From Flabesymbios commensalis (taxonomy: Eukaryota > Annelida > Polychaeta > Terebellida > Flabelligeridae), in assembly GCA_964017125.1 (NCBI GenBank), contig OZ024905.1:34693534-34757533 (forward strand): a DNA stretch of 64,000 nucleotides, read 5' to 3'. Both the position numbers and the translations under genes were made by a program. Below are positions 11,093 through 53,648 of the stretch, in pieces (the first letter of the stretch is position 1; the number at the start of each line of letters is the position of its first letter). The notes under the pieces are model-generated. The model ran no database searches. It saw only the letters and a list, made by a program, of their open reading frames with translations, and was not told where the DNA came from.

Positions 11093-12764
11093 AAGTCTCC
11101 ACCCACTATTGTTTTTGCTAAGTCCGCCCGCCGCCGCCACTTGTTCCTGCTCTCACTTGAAAACCCCTACTCGGATTTTTTCCAAATATTTGCAGTATGC
11201 ATACTGGCCCTGGGGAATTTGTCTGGTAAATTTTTTTTTGCGTTTTTCAGTTTCTTCAACAAAATCCAAGACGGCCGCCAAAATCCTATGGCGCACGCTA
11301 GAGCTCGAACCGCTTCATCGATTTGTTTCATGTTTGGTTTAAATGAAAGACCTTACTCTGGCCGTGAGCTGAAAAGCTTTTGGTGTGATTCTGATAATAA
11401 ATATTGTGATTTTTTTACGTTTTAGTATTTTAGCGGATATTTCTGTTTTGCTCATTTTGGCCATCATCAAAATTTTGTAATATAGCCATACAACCCTACT
11501 CGGATTATTTCTAAATATTTGCAGTATGCATATTGGCCCTAGGAAATTTGCCCTGTAATTTTTTTTGGGCAATTTTCAGCTTCTTCAACAGAATCCAAGA
11601 TGGCCGCCAAAATCCTATGTCGTTCTCTAGAACTGCTTTATGGATTTGTTTGGTTTAAAGGAAAGACCCTACTCTGCACATGTGCTGATTAGTTTTTTGT
11701 GTGATTCTGATAATAAAAACTATGATTTGTTTACGTTTCAGAATTTTAGCGGATTTTTCAGTTTTTTTCATTTTGGTTATGATCAAAATTTGTTAATTAG
11801 CTATACACTCCTGCTTAGAGTATTTCTAAATATTTGCAGTATGCATATTGGCCCTAAGGAATTTGCCTGATAAACTTTTTTGCGTTATTCAGCTTGTTCA
11901 GCAGATCCAAGATGGCCACTAAAATCCTATGTTGCTCTCTAGAGATTGAACCGCTACCTGAATTTGTTTTATGTTTTGTTTAACGGAAAGACCTTACCTC
12001 GACATGTACTGATTTGTTTTTGGTGTGATTCCGATAATACGTTTCAGAATTCTAGCGGATATTTCAGTTTTGTTCATTCTGGCTATCATCAAAATTTGGT
12101 AATATAGCTATACACCCCTGATCGGATTATTTGTAAATATTTGCAGTATGCATATTTGCCCTAGGGAATTTGCCCGGTAATTTTTTGGGGCGTTTTTCAG
12201 CTTCTTCAACAAAATCCAAGATGGCCGCTAAAATCCTACATCACTCTCTAGAGCTTGAACTGCTTCATGGATTTGTTTCATATTTGGTTCAAAGGAATAA
12301 CCCTACCCTGGATGTGTGCTGATTAACTTTTTGTGTGTTATGATAATAAAAACTTATATTTTTTCAACTTTTCAGGATTTTAGCTGATATTTCAGTTTTG
12401 CTCATTTTGGCTATTATCAAAATTTGGTGATATGGTTATACAGCTCAAATTTGATCTTTTGTGTATGCTCAGTGGCCCTGAGAAAAAAGTCAGGAGAATT
12501 GTTTTTCTTTTCTCTTTTTTCAACAAAATTCAAGATGGCCGACGAATGACATGTTACTCCGAAGAGCTTGAACTGCTTCACCGATTTGTTTCAAGGAAGC
12601 AACTTACCCTTACCCTGATATGCTGATGAGATTTTGGTGTGATTCTGAAATCACATTTTCACGTGGTTTACAAAAAAATTTGGTGACAGTACTGTATTTC
12701 TCTATAATTAATGTACTACGTGGGGCGGGTGGAGACGCAAGCTTCGCCCCTCAGGCAAATCTAG
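11093..12764 (+). mobile_element. Helentron-like element, family A copy 1 (five internal units)
   Basis: It starts after TT with AAGTCTCCACCCACTA. It ends GGGCGGGTGGAGACGCAAGC, then a short stem (TTCGCC / GGCAAA), then CTAG followed by TT. The GTGGAGAC arm is the inverse of the start but lies about 30 bp in from the 3' end, so the inverted repeats are asymmetric. Between the ends are five tandem units of about 310-330 bp. Each carries TTTGCAGTATGCATA, a CAACAAAATCCAAGATGGCC block and GGTGTGATTCTGATAAT. There is no coding potential; it must rely on another element for movement. Confidence 0.65.
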
Positions 12765-13249
12765 TTAGGATTTTCGTTGTCAATTTTACGACAGTTTGTG
12801 GTCTCCAGTTTTTAAACTGTGGGTTGAGCCATCAGTTTTTGCCCTGTAGATACCCCATATAAATTTGACTGAGAACAATGCCTACCTTGGGATCAAACTA
12901 GGCCAATATAATCTTGAGAAACCACCACAATGTGAGTTTGAATCTGGGGAAAGCTAACAGATGTTTTACTCTTGAGACCAAATCTATCATGATATCGATA
13001 CAATATTTTGGAATAATTGCCTTTGAAAATATAACCCTTGGCTTAAATGCCTCTGACATCATAGCTACAATTTTGGTAAAGAAGATTCTGAGATGGGACG
13101 AGATGGACCTCCCTGACCAATGACACACAGAGAATCTGGGTCGTCACATCCCTGGACGATAACACCTGCTGATTGGCTTGCAGCGACCACGTGATATCCC
13201 CTGATACATATACACACAATTGACCTACAGCTGCCCTGCAAAGCTTGAA

Positions 13250-13288
13250 GGCAGTATCCGCTCACTTTACAAGTGAGCAGATACTGCC
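13250..13288. other. 18-bp hairpin with 3-nt loop
   Basis: GGCAGTATCCGCTCACTT, then TAC, then its complement with one mismatch. TGCAAAG-type flanks extend the pairing imperfectly. It could be a short MITE core or an extruding palindrome. Evidence for a microRNA is absent. Confidence 0.6.
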
Positions 13289-13307
13289 TTTGCAGAGCAC
13301 ATGACAT

Positions 13308-13416
13308 CCCAGCAAACACGAGACATTAAAACTATGCTGAGTTGATGTTGGCCCATCGTCTACGACGCTGGCCCAACATCAATCCAGCATTGGTTTAACT
13401 CCTTGTGTTTGCTGGG
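13308..13416. mobile_element. CCCAGCAAACAC-type MITE, copy 1
   Basis: The left end CCCAGCAAACACGAGACATT is answered by TGTGTTTGCTGGG at the right. The interior has CGTCTACGACGCTGGCCCAA. It is non-coding and about 109 bp. The same ends recur at 13456, 16475 and 16649. Confidence 0.75.
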
Positions 13417-13455
13417 ATAGGCCTACAGCACGTTTTGGGGGTGGCTGGGTCTTAA

Positions 13456-13567
13456 CCCAGCAAACACGAGATATTGAGCCATTGATGTTTTTTATGAGGT
13501 TTCACCGTCTACGACGCTGGCCCAACACTGATTGAACCAACAATGGCCCAATGTCTCGTGTTTGCTG
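13456..13567. mobile_element. CCCAGCAAACAC-type MITE, copy 2
   Basis: It starts CCCAGCAAACACGAGATATT and ends AATGTCTCGTGTTTGCTG. It has the same interior core with TACGACGCTGGCCCAAC. It lies 39 bp from copy 1 in the same orientation. Confidence 0.75.
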
Positions 13568-14029
13568 CATGTGTATAGCTGCAGTCTGTCACTACTAGTA
13601 AGCCACATCTAGTTGTACCCCTCAGGCAGTGTGCATGACTGAGCGGCAGTCGCCCGCTCGCCAATGCGAGTGGGAAAAAACAGGCATGTTCGGATGGCAT
13701 AAAACTCGCCCAGCTTGGAGAGTGCATATTTTTCCGTAATTTAAACATGCATAGTAGTCTGCTGTAGTCCAGACTAACTTATTCTTGTTTAAAAAAATGT
13801 TTTGTCACAATAGATTTGTTTTAGTTTATGACGGGTTCTAAAAGAGTGGCGTGTTTATTGAACGATTGGATATTCGGGATCAGCGTGATGACTGCCCGGA
13901 GTATGTACATGTAGGCCTTCTGTATAGGCTACAAACATGTGTATGCATTGCTGACCCACAAATCTCTAAGCACGCGCATTTGTCAGAGCGATTGGTCAAT
14001 TGTGTCAGCCCCCTATAGGGCCAATTGTA

Positions 14030-14459
14030 ACACCCTCGGATGGATTATCCTGCTTAAGTAAAGAAATCAGCTATTTTGCTTATCCAAGATCGAAGTAAAT
14101 GCTCTCCAGTCGTCAATATTCATCTTCATCATTTTTTCTGAATACCCTCTGATGAATCATCCTGGTTGAGTTCGATAATCAGCAAATTTGCATATTCAAG
14201 ATAGCCGACATGGGCGCAATTTGCATATTCAAGAACGATGTTTACCCAAACGCTCTCCAGTTACCAATATTTGTTCAATCCTCTCAAATTGTTTTTACAC
14301 AGCCTTCTGATGGATTTGCCCTAAAAAATAGTTAATTTGCATATCCAAGATGGCGGCCATGGCACTCATAGCCCTATTGCTACTGCATCAATTGGCAATA
14401 AACTTTAATTGTGGAAGGTGGAGACTTTTTCATATTTGCTGTCCAAATGTAAGATCTAG
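14030..14459 (+). mobile_element. Helentron-like element, short family A relative (3' end clear)
   Basis: The 3' end shows GGTGGAGAC, a short stem (ATTTG / CAAAT) and GATCTAG followed by TT. The body is three or four units of about 110-130 bp with CTGATGNATNATCCTG, TTTGCATATNCAAGAT and, in the last unit, CCAAGATGGCGGCCATGGC. The 5' end is not clear. A close relative is at 21757-22169. Confidence 0.5.
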
Positions 14460-14551
14460 TTATAATACCTTATAACGTGATTTATTTAAAAAACATTAAT
14501 AAAAAAACATCATTTAGAAAACATCTCGCACTTGTGCATCTAATTATTTTT

Positions 14552-16070
14552 AGCTCCCGCCGTCACCGTAGGTGAGCGAAGGGAGCTATGGATTCTACCT
14601 CCGTTTTTTTTTGGCCTCTTCTTTTGCCTATAACTTTGTGAGAAAATAAGCTAGGATAACAATTTTTGGTATGTGGGTTACTTCCAGGTGGCTAATGGAC
14701 GGGTTAAAATATTTTTAATCTGAATTCAATACGCAAGGTTGCAGAGGAGAAAATGATGATGTGACGGCGTTGGGCCGTTGGGCCGTTGGGCCGTCCGTAA
14801 ACAATTCGTTTCCGGAGCATATCTCTGAAAGTACTTGTCCGATTGTCTTCAAATTTTACACACAACACCCCTAGGGGGTCTAGTTGTGCCTTTTGGGGTA
14901 TTTGAACTTTGACCTACTTCTGGTTCAGAACTATGACCTATTTAGACGTTTTGACGCGCACTTCGTTTCCGGAGCAGATCTCGAAAAGTACTGGGCCGAT
15001 GACAGTCATATTGCACATACATGTTCTCTAAGGTCCCTAGTTGTGCCTTTTCAGGTTTTTGGACCTTGACCTTAAAGTTGACCCAGCACTTTGACCTAAT
15101 TTATAACATCGGTAAATCCGACTGAAAGATTTTGCGGAATATCATGAAAACCGCTCAAGATAGCTACACCATTACTATAAAACAAATTGTGAGGTTTCAG
15201 GAGAGGATGCATCTTGAAAAATTTCAAGTCGATAAAATTAAAAATGGCCGCCTATCGGCCATTATTCACCTCGACAGGCCTGATATTGCGGAATATTATG
15301 AAAACCGCTCAAGATAGCTACACCATTAATATCAAATAAATTGTAAGGTTTCAGGAGAGGATGCATCCTGAAAAATTTGAAGTTGATAAAATTCAAAATG
15401 GCCGCCTATCAGCCATTATTCACCTCGACAGGCCTGATATTGTGGAATATCATGAAAACCGCTCAAGATATCTACACCATTACTATAAAACAAATTGTAA
15501 GGCTTCAGGAGAGGATGTATTTTGAAAAAAATCATTTTGTCAAAGTTCAAAATGGCCGCCAATCAGCCATTATTCACTTTCACATGGCCGTTATTTGATA
15601 AACCGTGCTAGATGGCTAGACCATTACTATAAAACAAAATGTGTGATTTCAGGAGAGGATGCATCTTGAAAAAATTTGACTCGATAAAATTCAAAATGGC
15701 CGCTTATCGGCCATTATTCACTTTCACATGGCCGTTATTTGGTCAACCGTGCTAGATGGCTAGACCATTACTGTAAAACGAAATGTGAGATTTCAGATGA
15801 GGATGCATCTTGAAAAAAATTGACTTGATCAAATATAAAATGGCCGCCTTTTCGGCCATTATTCATTTTCACATGGCTGATATTTGGTAAACCGTGCTAG
15901 ATGGCTAGACCATTACCTGATTACTATAAAACAAAGTGTGAGTTTTAGGGGGAGGATGCACCCTGAAAATTTTCAACTTCTGAATTCAAAATGGCCGACA
16001 ATCAGCATTATTTACCTCGATAGGTCTGATATCAAGTAAGCCGTGCTAGATAGCTAGTTAAGTTTTTGCA
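14552..16070 (+). mobile_element. Helentron-like element, family B copy 1 (3' end missing)
   Basis: It starts after TT with AGCTCCCGCCGTCACC and folds back on GGTGAGCGAAGGGAGCT. A unique lead region (14600-15130) is followed by about six tandem units of roughly 150 bp. Each has ATTCAAAATGGCCGCC, TATCGGCCATTATTCAC and ACCATTACTATAAAAC. It matches 27486-29605 unit by unit, including odd variants, so those two are close sisters. No GGGAGCT arm or CTTG was found at the right end, so it is 3'-truncated. Confidence 0.6.
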
Positions 16071-16474
16071 ATCTAAAGTAGTTATTGGCGGGAAATATAT
16101 ATTTGTTCAGAGTGCAGTTTTACATGGCCCATTGCTTAAAAATCAACTTCAGTCTGATGCAAAAAATTACTCTCAATAATGTTCAGAACCACTTGGTTCT
16201 TGTTAGCTTTATTGTTAATTCCTTATCTGTAGTAGTGCATGTGCGAACAAGCTATTTCAGGCTCTTTTATTTTCAAAAGGTGAGATCCTAACTTCTTTCT
16301 TCAGTGAAACAAGACGATCCCGTCCTAAATCAGAGCCTTTATACTGTGAAACTCAATGACCTCGACCTCCTTTGTTTTCACCGAGCTGGCTAATACAATG
16401 AAGTATAGGGAGGGTTCTTATATAACCTTGTTTTCACTGAGTGACGTCACTGCATTTTTCAGAATAGCTGACTT

Positions 16475-16579
16475 CCCAGCAAACACAATACATTAAAGCT
16501 ATTGTTGGTGCAATGTTTAACCAGCATTGTAGATGGTGGACCAACATTGAACCAACATTGGCTCAATGTCTCGTGTTTC
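16475..16579. mobile_element. CCCAGCAAACAC-type MITE, copy 3
   Basis: CCCAGCAAACACAATACATT at the left and CTCAATGTCTCGTGTTT at the right, with AACATTGAACCAACATTG inside. Slightly worn. Confidence 0.65.
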
Positions 16580-16648
16580 AAGATGGGAATTATATAATAT
16601 TCACGAAAGACAAAGGCTACTCCCAGGATCTGGTGAAACAGACTAATA

Positions 16649-16759
16649 CCCTGTAAACACACGACACATTGACCCAATTCTGGTCTAACGTTGGCCCACC
16701 ATCTTTGGTGCTTGGCCAACATTAGCCCAGCATTGGGTCACCGTCTCGTGTTAGCTGGG
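16649..16759. mobile_element. CCCAGCAAACAC-type MITE, copy 4
   Basis: The left end CCCTGTAAACACACGACACA and right end CGTCTCGTGTTAGCTGGG form the family's inverted ends. A further fragment with TACGACGCTGGCCCAACATT lies at about 17095-17170. Confidence 0.6.
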
Positions 16760-17199
16760 TAGCGCACTACCACCACATGCACAGGTGGTCTATAAATAAC
16801 TTAAGGCCTTGTGCACAAGGGTTGAAGGAACAAGCAGGGCTAACCATGAGTGAGGTACTTTTTCGACAACCTTTTTACAAGTTGATTTGTTTTATTCTAG
16901 TAGGTCTAATAAAGTAGTCTAATTGTATTGTCTGTGATCCAATAATGAAACAGAAAAACATATTTGATTAAAAAGAAATTTAGCTATTTTTAAATGTACA
17001 TCAACAAAAAAATGTACATGGTGAGTGATGAATCCAAGTTACTTATCACTTTCTTGACCACCACAGGATCGTCACAGGATAGCAAGTCTACTTCCTGCAT
17101 ACATGAGATATTGAGCTGATGTTGGTTTAATGTTGCTTCAGTGTGTACGACGCTGGCCCAACATTAAACCATTTTCAGGTCAACATTTCTAATCGAAAC

Positions 17200-18208
17200 C
17201 TATTCACTAACACTGGCTATCACAGGTAGAGTGTAACGTTGGCCGAGTTTTGTTTCAGTGCTGGTCAATGTCGTCGGCATTGGCCTCACTCAGTGAGAGT
17301 GTTCAGCTATATTCGACACTGTGCACGCAAACTCTGCTGTACACGTGTTGTTTATCTTATTGAAACGGTGCACTGCCTAATAGATGTGTGTCACTCGCAC
17401 ATTGCCGCGATATTTCACTCCCCACATTTTTCGCCAGTCAGAAATATTAATCGCCAAAAAGAACATTTGGTCGCCATTGGCGAGCGGCCCCAATCTCTAT
17501 CATATCAACAGAAACAAGCAAGCTTCGAGTTGCGACACTGACTGGCCGCACTCATTACTCATACGCTGACAACAGGGGTCAACGCAATTGCCAAGTAAGT
17601 CACCGGTCACAGACACGGCTGACCAGCTGCCTATTGAAAAAGGCAGTGGCTAATTATATAATCTTTAATGATAGGAAGAACCAAGAAATGTGGAGCTTGC
17701 TTGTAAATCGCTTCACAATATTTTAAAAACGAATTGAACCCTGGTGAATCACGCGCGAAAAACCCTATGATATTCATTTTGTATTCCCAGTTTAGACTTT
17801 GTCAGAGGATAACCTCAATCTGGAGCTCGTTTAGTGACTTACTGTGCAACAAAAAAATGTCCATGTTAAACAGAAGCTTGACATTTTAAGTTGATGTAAT
17901 AATGACCTGTCAACAAATATTCAAGAAGAACCATATTTGTTTTTTCTGTAAAATTGACAATCCTCACTTATTGATGGATATTCATGAATACTGTAATATA
18001 TCAAATTAAAGCTTAATTTACCCTGCATTTAAGCATTATGACATAAATTAGCAAAAAAAGTGGAATAAGATAGTTGCAATTCACTAAATCGATAGGGGTT
18101 CAGACTCCCCTTCATTGCCATCACTGTCAGGCTCCAGTTGAATTAATAAGTTAACTTGGCGCTCAGGGCTATTTTCACCTCTAATGAATAATTCTTTTTT
18201 TGTTTCAG
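17200..18208. other. no gene seen left of the first recognised PP2A exon
   Basis: I searched this stretch and everything to its left for a first coding exon resembling SLYPIAVLIDELRNEDVQ followed by a donor, and found none. Reading frames near 17239-17569 are short and resemble nothing known. Confidence 0.5.
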
Positions 18209-49528
<31,320 letters not shown>

Positions 49529-49545
<17 letters not shown>

Positions 49546-49575
49546 GAACTGCAATAGAATTTTTAGGAATTAATT
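49529..49575 (+). CDS. PPP2R1A: PP2A scaffold last coding exon, residues 585-589 and stop
   Basis: Acceptor TCTTTACAG. One base from the previous exon plus TT gives I, then LKLN and TAG (49543-49545). The C-terminus ILKLN answers vertebrate VLSLA. A strong donor GTGAGT follows at 49576, 30 bp after the stop. This fits a 3' UTR intron ending at TTTTTTTAAAG (49824). Confidence 0.85.
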
Positions 49576-49824
49576 GTGAGTAATTTTCTTAATTTGTTTA
49601 TTTTCTGCAATAATCATAACCTTTGAATTAAACATCACCAATAGTATTCAGTGTTTTGGCATTTTTCTGAAAACACTGGGTACTGACACAAATTGATTTT
49701 ATTATCTTAGTCTCAATAGTTCAGAATTGATTTGTTTATTTATCTGATGTATGACATGGTATTTTATACAAAACACAATCTAATATCAAATTGTATCACA
49801 ACTTTACTTTTTTTTTTTTTAAAG

Positions 49825-49910
49825 CTTTTCACGGTGCTCAAAAGCAGAAGTTTTCTTGTGAAATGAAGCAAGTGAAGAAGTACAATAAAAGGGGCCAGAC
49901 TTCATTGCTA
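49825..49910 (+). other. PPP2R1A: candidate 3' UTR exon with poly(A) signal
   Basis: A run of more than 15 T ends in AAAG at 49824, making a usable acceptor. AATAAA follows at 49884-49889. Without the splice, the same signal lies about 340 bp after the stop. The actual cleavage site cannot be read from the sequence. Confidence 0.4.
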
Positions 49911-51715
49911 TTCAATAGAATGCGAAATATTTATACAAACAATTTGTTGCGAGTGTCGGCTTGTTATGATTGACAGCTAATTCTATTCACTACTTCTAAT
50001 CATCAACTCTGTCTTAATTATGCACTAACACAATTGTCTTCATAAGGCTGGTTTCTTATGTAAGCAGAATGGTGGGTTAGTCAGCTACTAGAAAAGTTTA
50101 CCCGTCATAAAGATATTCTACTTTCTACACACTTTGAATGTTTGTTAGAATAACATATGTAGTCACTTGACGTAAGTGAATTCAGATTTTGCTCTCCCAG
50201 CTATTTTCAGCTTATAACATCACATATGGTTGCATAGAGCCCAAAATTCTTATAGGAATCCTCATATAATTTTCTCTTTATGAAGTGGAGAGTTTTTCTC
50301 ATGCAAGAGTTCTGCTTGGTCACTCATGAGATTCTTTACACATGTCAGTCTACCTAAAAAATGCTGCACAAGCTCAATGTAAAGTTACTTACAGCAGACA
50401 TTTCGTATTGAGCTTCTGCTTGCAGTATATTTTAAAATATAATTTTGCATGTTGCGATTTCGAAAAGTATGTTTTCAATTACCATTTATAGAAAATGGTC
50501 AATTACCATGAACTACAATCTTATTTTTTTCCTGGTCAACCTTTGTCATAAATTTACCTTGTTAATATGTATGTACGAGTCTATTTAAGTTTAATTGTTA
50601 TATTATAATTTATAATTGATGAACATTACATTTAATTGAGACTTTTTTTTAAGTTTGCTGACTTGCCAAGTTAAATTAAAATTTAGAGCTGTTCAATTGA
50701 TGTTCAAATGTTTTACCTTCAATACCACTGTATTTTGTATTTTTCTTTTATATTACTTTGAATAGCTATTTCTTTATTTCCTTTTTTTATTGATGGTAAG
50801 TGCATAAGTGTCAAAACTAAATAATTTTTAACATGATATAAAATATATGTTGTGAAAAATGATTCAAACAATCTTGATTTGTTTTTGCATTATCAAACAA
50901 TGTGTTAGTCTGTAGTATTCTTATTTAACCTCGAAGACAGCAAATTACCACATCATACACAACAATGCATAAAAATTGTTTATTATCTCTACAGTAAAAT
51001 GGCTACAGTAAAATACTACTACATTTATTACAACTGACATTGTGTGCTGTAAACGCATGAACATAATTTCTGAAACGATCATCCCAGAACAATAGGTTAA
51101 ACATAAATGATTTAATTCCCTTATTTATGCAACATGATTATGATGTGTGTGTAATAGAAATCTTAATATTAAAATGTCATCACATAAGTCTTCGTCCTGC
51201 TACTTTTTCGATTTTGCGTATAGTAATGAATTTTTTAATTCACCCCAGATGCAGTACATTTATGTAGTAAATTTACGTGGTGATATGCCGATTTAAGCAT
51301 GTTGCACAGCCTATGTCACTGCTACAGAAAGTCTTTTTTTTTTATTCAGAAAACTGCATGGAACATAGCATACATTGTCATTATAATTAAATTTAAACAA
51401 TGACCTTGCTTGGTCACCAGGGATATTACACTCTGAAAAGTTTGCTGGTGAGGTTTACTTATTTCCACAGCGGTCCCTTTAACAGTGATTCAGGATGGTG
51501 AAAGAATCATATGAGAGAGCATCAGTAGAAACTTTGATGTAGACTACTACTAAAAAATACATAAAATGCTGACAAAATTTACATTCACGGATGATCTGAA
51601 TGTAGGATATGTACCGGTAGGTTAAACCATCCATGTCCCACCAGAATGCCTGGGAAGCCTGAGACGCACAAAAATTTCATGTGCGATTTAGATCCAGGGT
51701 TTGTACAGGGCCGAA
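49911..51715. other. no gene seen
   Basis: AT-rich sequence downstream of the PP2A gene. No splice-bounded conserved peptide or repeat end was recognised. Confidence 0.5.
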
Positions 51716-51990
51716 AAATGAAATGAAATGAATCGGGCTTTAGGCCACCTTTGTGCACATATAGGCTAAACTAGGCCAGGAGAACCTCCTGAGGATGGTG
51801 AGATGATTGGGATGACACTGTCCTCCACTCACAAGGCCCAGCTTGCTACCTCTCGGTCATGGAGGCTCCCACAATACTGACTTTTACACGTGGATGGGGA
51901 AGAAAGATTTTTTTCTTTCAAACTGCCGAGACCGGGAACCGAACTCTGGCGTGAAAGGCAGCGGTGCTAACCACTACCCTAGGCCCCCCG
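51716..51990 (-). mobile_element. tRNA-derived dimeric SINE (minus strand)
   Basis: On the minus strand, GGGGCCTAGGGTAGTGGTTA (A-box part, about 51970-51988) and B box GTTCGGTTCCC (about 51934-51945) are followed by a second tRNA-like part with GGAGCCTCCATGACCGAGAG. The tail is a (TTTCA)n run at 51716-51732. The second part matches the second part of the SINE at 33851. Confidence 0.7.
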
Positions 51991-52687
51991 CCCACAGGGC
52001 CGAAAAGCCTTTAATTTTAAATTATTTAAAAGTGCTTTAATTTTGCCAAAGGTTTTGAAAACGAACCATTTTGAAAGTCATTTCGCTATTTTTTTTAAAA
52101 CAGCCAAGATACTATTTCATAGAAGGTTTTTAATGAGAGCCAAGATCCACAGTGATTATGCACTTATTCTCTTGGCTCTACATGTGGGCTTGCTACAGGT
52201 CTTATTGTTTGCTATTACACAAAACATTTTTTTTCGAATGTTCATATTAATGTTTTACTCGGTTTGCGTGGGGCCTAGAAAAAACAACTTCTGGGCCTTG
52301 AAAAGGCCCTGAATTTTGTTCTGCCCAAGATGAACGAACCCTGTTAGAACTCCCACCAGATCAAAGGCAGGTCAGTCTGTAATTAAATTCAAAATTATCA
52401 CAAGCTAGCCCTAAATGAACATGTCATTTTCCCTACTGTTCATTTTCATTCGAATTAATTATTGTCCTTCAACCCACGCTTAAATGCCGAACCATTAAGG
52501 TGGGTTGCAAGAGCATTCCACATTTTGATGACAAGGAACTGTACACTATGCCTGGTAGAGATTGATTACCGCTCACTAATCATGGAAATGTCTTTTTTAA
52601 GATAATTAGGTACTACACTATGAACTTTACAAAGTGTACTTTGTTTGGCACGCTCAGAGACAGGATTCCAAATTAGCACTTTAAATT

Positions 52688-52935
52688 CGGCAACCCCAAC
52701 GTGCGATCTAGAAGGGCGAGCGAGGACAAAATTGCTTTGCTTCTTACTTGAAACATGGGAGGCGGGCCCTGGTGCCGTGGTTAAAGCTGCCTGCTTGGAA
52801 AGTCTTTGAGATTGCGGGTTCGAACCCCACTCTGGCCTTCAAGTTTCAAAATGTCTCTTTCTCGCTCACTCGTAATGATTTAGCATTACGGCAATCCCAA
52901 CGTGCTATCTAGAATGGCGATCAAAGACAAATCTG
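52688..52935 (+). mobile_element. tRNA-derived SINE between two 46-bp direct repeats
   Basis: The tRNA-like part spans about 52763-52832 (CGTGGTTAAAGCTGCCTGCT; B box GGTTCGAACCCC at 52817-52828). It is flanked by direct copies of a block (52688-52733 and 52890-52935) with CCCAACGTGC and ATCTAGAA. The flanks are too long for a normal SINE target duplication, so the SINE may have landed in an older tandem repeat. Confidence 0.55.
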
Positions 52936-52941
52936 TTTGTT

Positions 52942-53648
52942 ATGCCTCCACGCGGCTGGAGGCATTATGTCGCGTTGTCCGTCCGGCTGGCTGTCTGTCT
53001 GTCCGTCCGGATTACTCGAATGGAAGGATAAGGCAGGAAAGGGGGTGATCATGGCCGATCAAAGAAAATTCAGGAAGGGTGGCACATGGGGGGGGGGGGG
53101 AAAGGGGTTAACAAATATTAATTTTAAGGGTGTTTCTTTCATTTAACGAAGTAGCCTCTGGATTACATTTCTTTACGGTGGGGATGGTTGGTGGTTCAAG
53201 GCCAATTTTTTTTGCCACGGGGGGGGGGGGGTCAAAACCTATTCGGATTCAATTGTTTTTAGGTGGGGAGGGGGATCACAACAAATATGAACAAGCAAGG
53301 GGGGTAAAGGCAAATTTGTACAAAAAAAATTTCGGTAGCCTCTTCAGATTTAATTATTTTCAAGTGGGTCAAACGAATCTATTAATTAATTTTTATTATT
53401 TCAATTTTTTTTTAAAAAGGTTTAGATTTATTTTTTTGTATGGGGGGGGGTGGTTGGGAACAGGTAGTTCAAAAGAATATTTTTTATTTATTTTGACTGT
53501 CTTTTAAAAAAATATAATGCATCTTTGGTTTCAATTATCTTTGGGTGGGGGGAAAGTACGATGGTCAAAGGAACAGTCTTCTTTTAAAAAGGGGTGCGTT
53601 AACAACGGAGGCATAGTCATCGACGCCTGCGTCGATACACCTTTCTAG
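52942..53648 (+). mobile_element. Helentron-like element, family E
   Basis: It starts after TT with ATGCCTCCACGCGG and folds on CTGGAGGCAT. Near the right end comes GGAGGCATAGTCATC, then a perfect stem ATCGACGC-ct-GCGTCGAT overlapping it, then ACACCTTTCTAG and TT. The 5' lead has GTCCGTCCGG repeats. The body has G-runs and GGTCAAA blocks in three or four units (TTTCAAGTGGGTCAAACGAA and similar). Its right part is copied by the 1079-bp duplication. Confidence 0.7.

Noticed and set aside
11109-12862. Several 64-94 codon frames in the family A element
   Set aside because: They repeat with the tandem units, shift frame between units and have no family resemblance.
17239-17569. Overlapping frames of 61-100 codons
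   Set aside because: No conserved motif, no splice context, and no match to the missing PP2A N-terminus.
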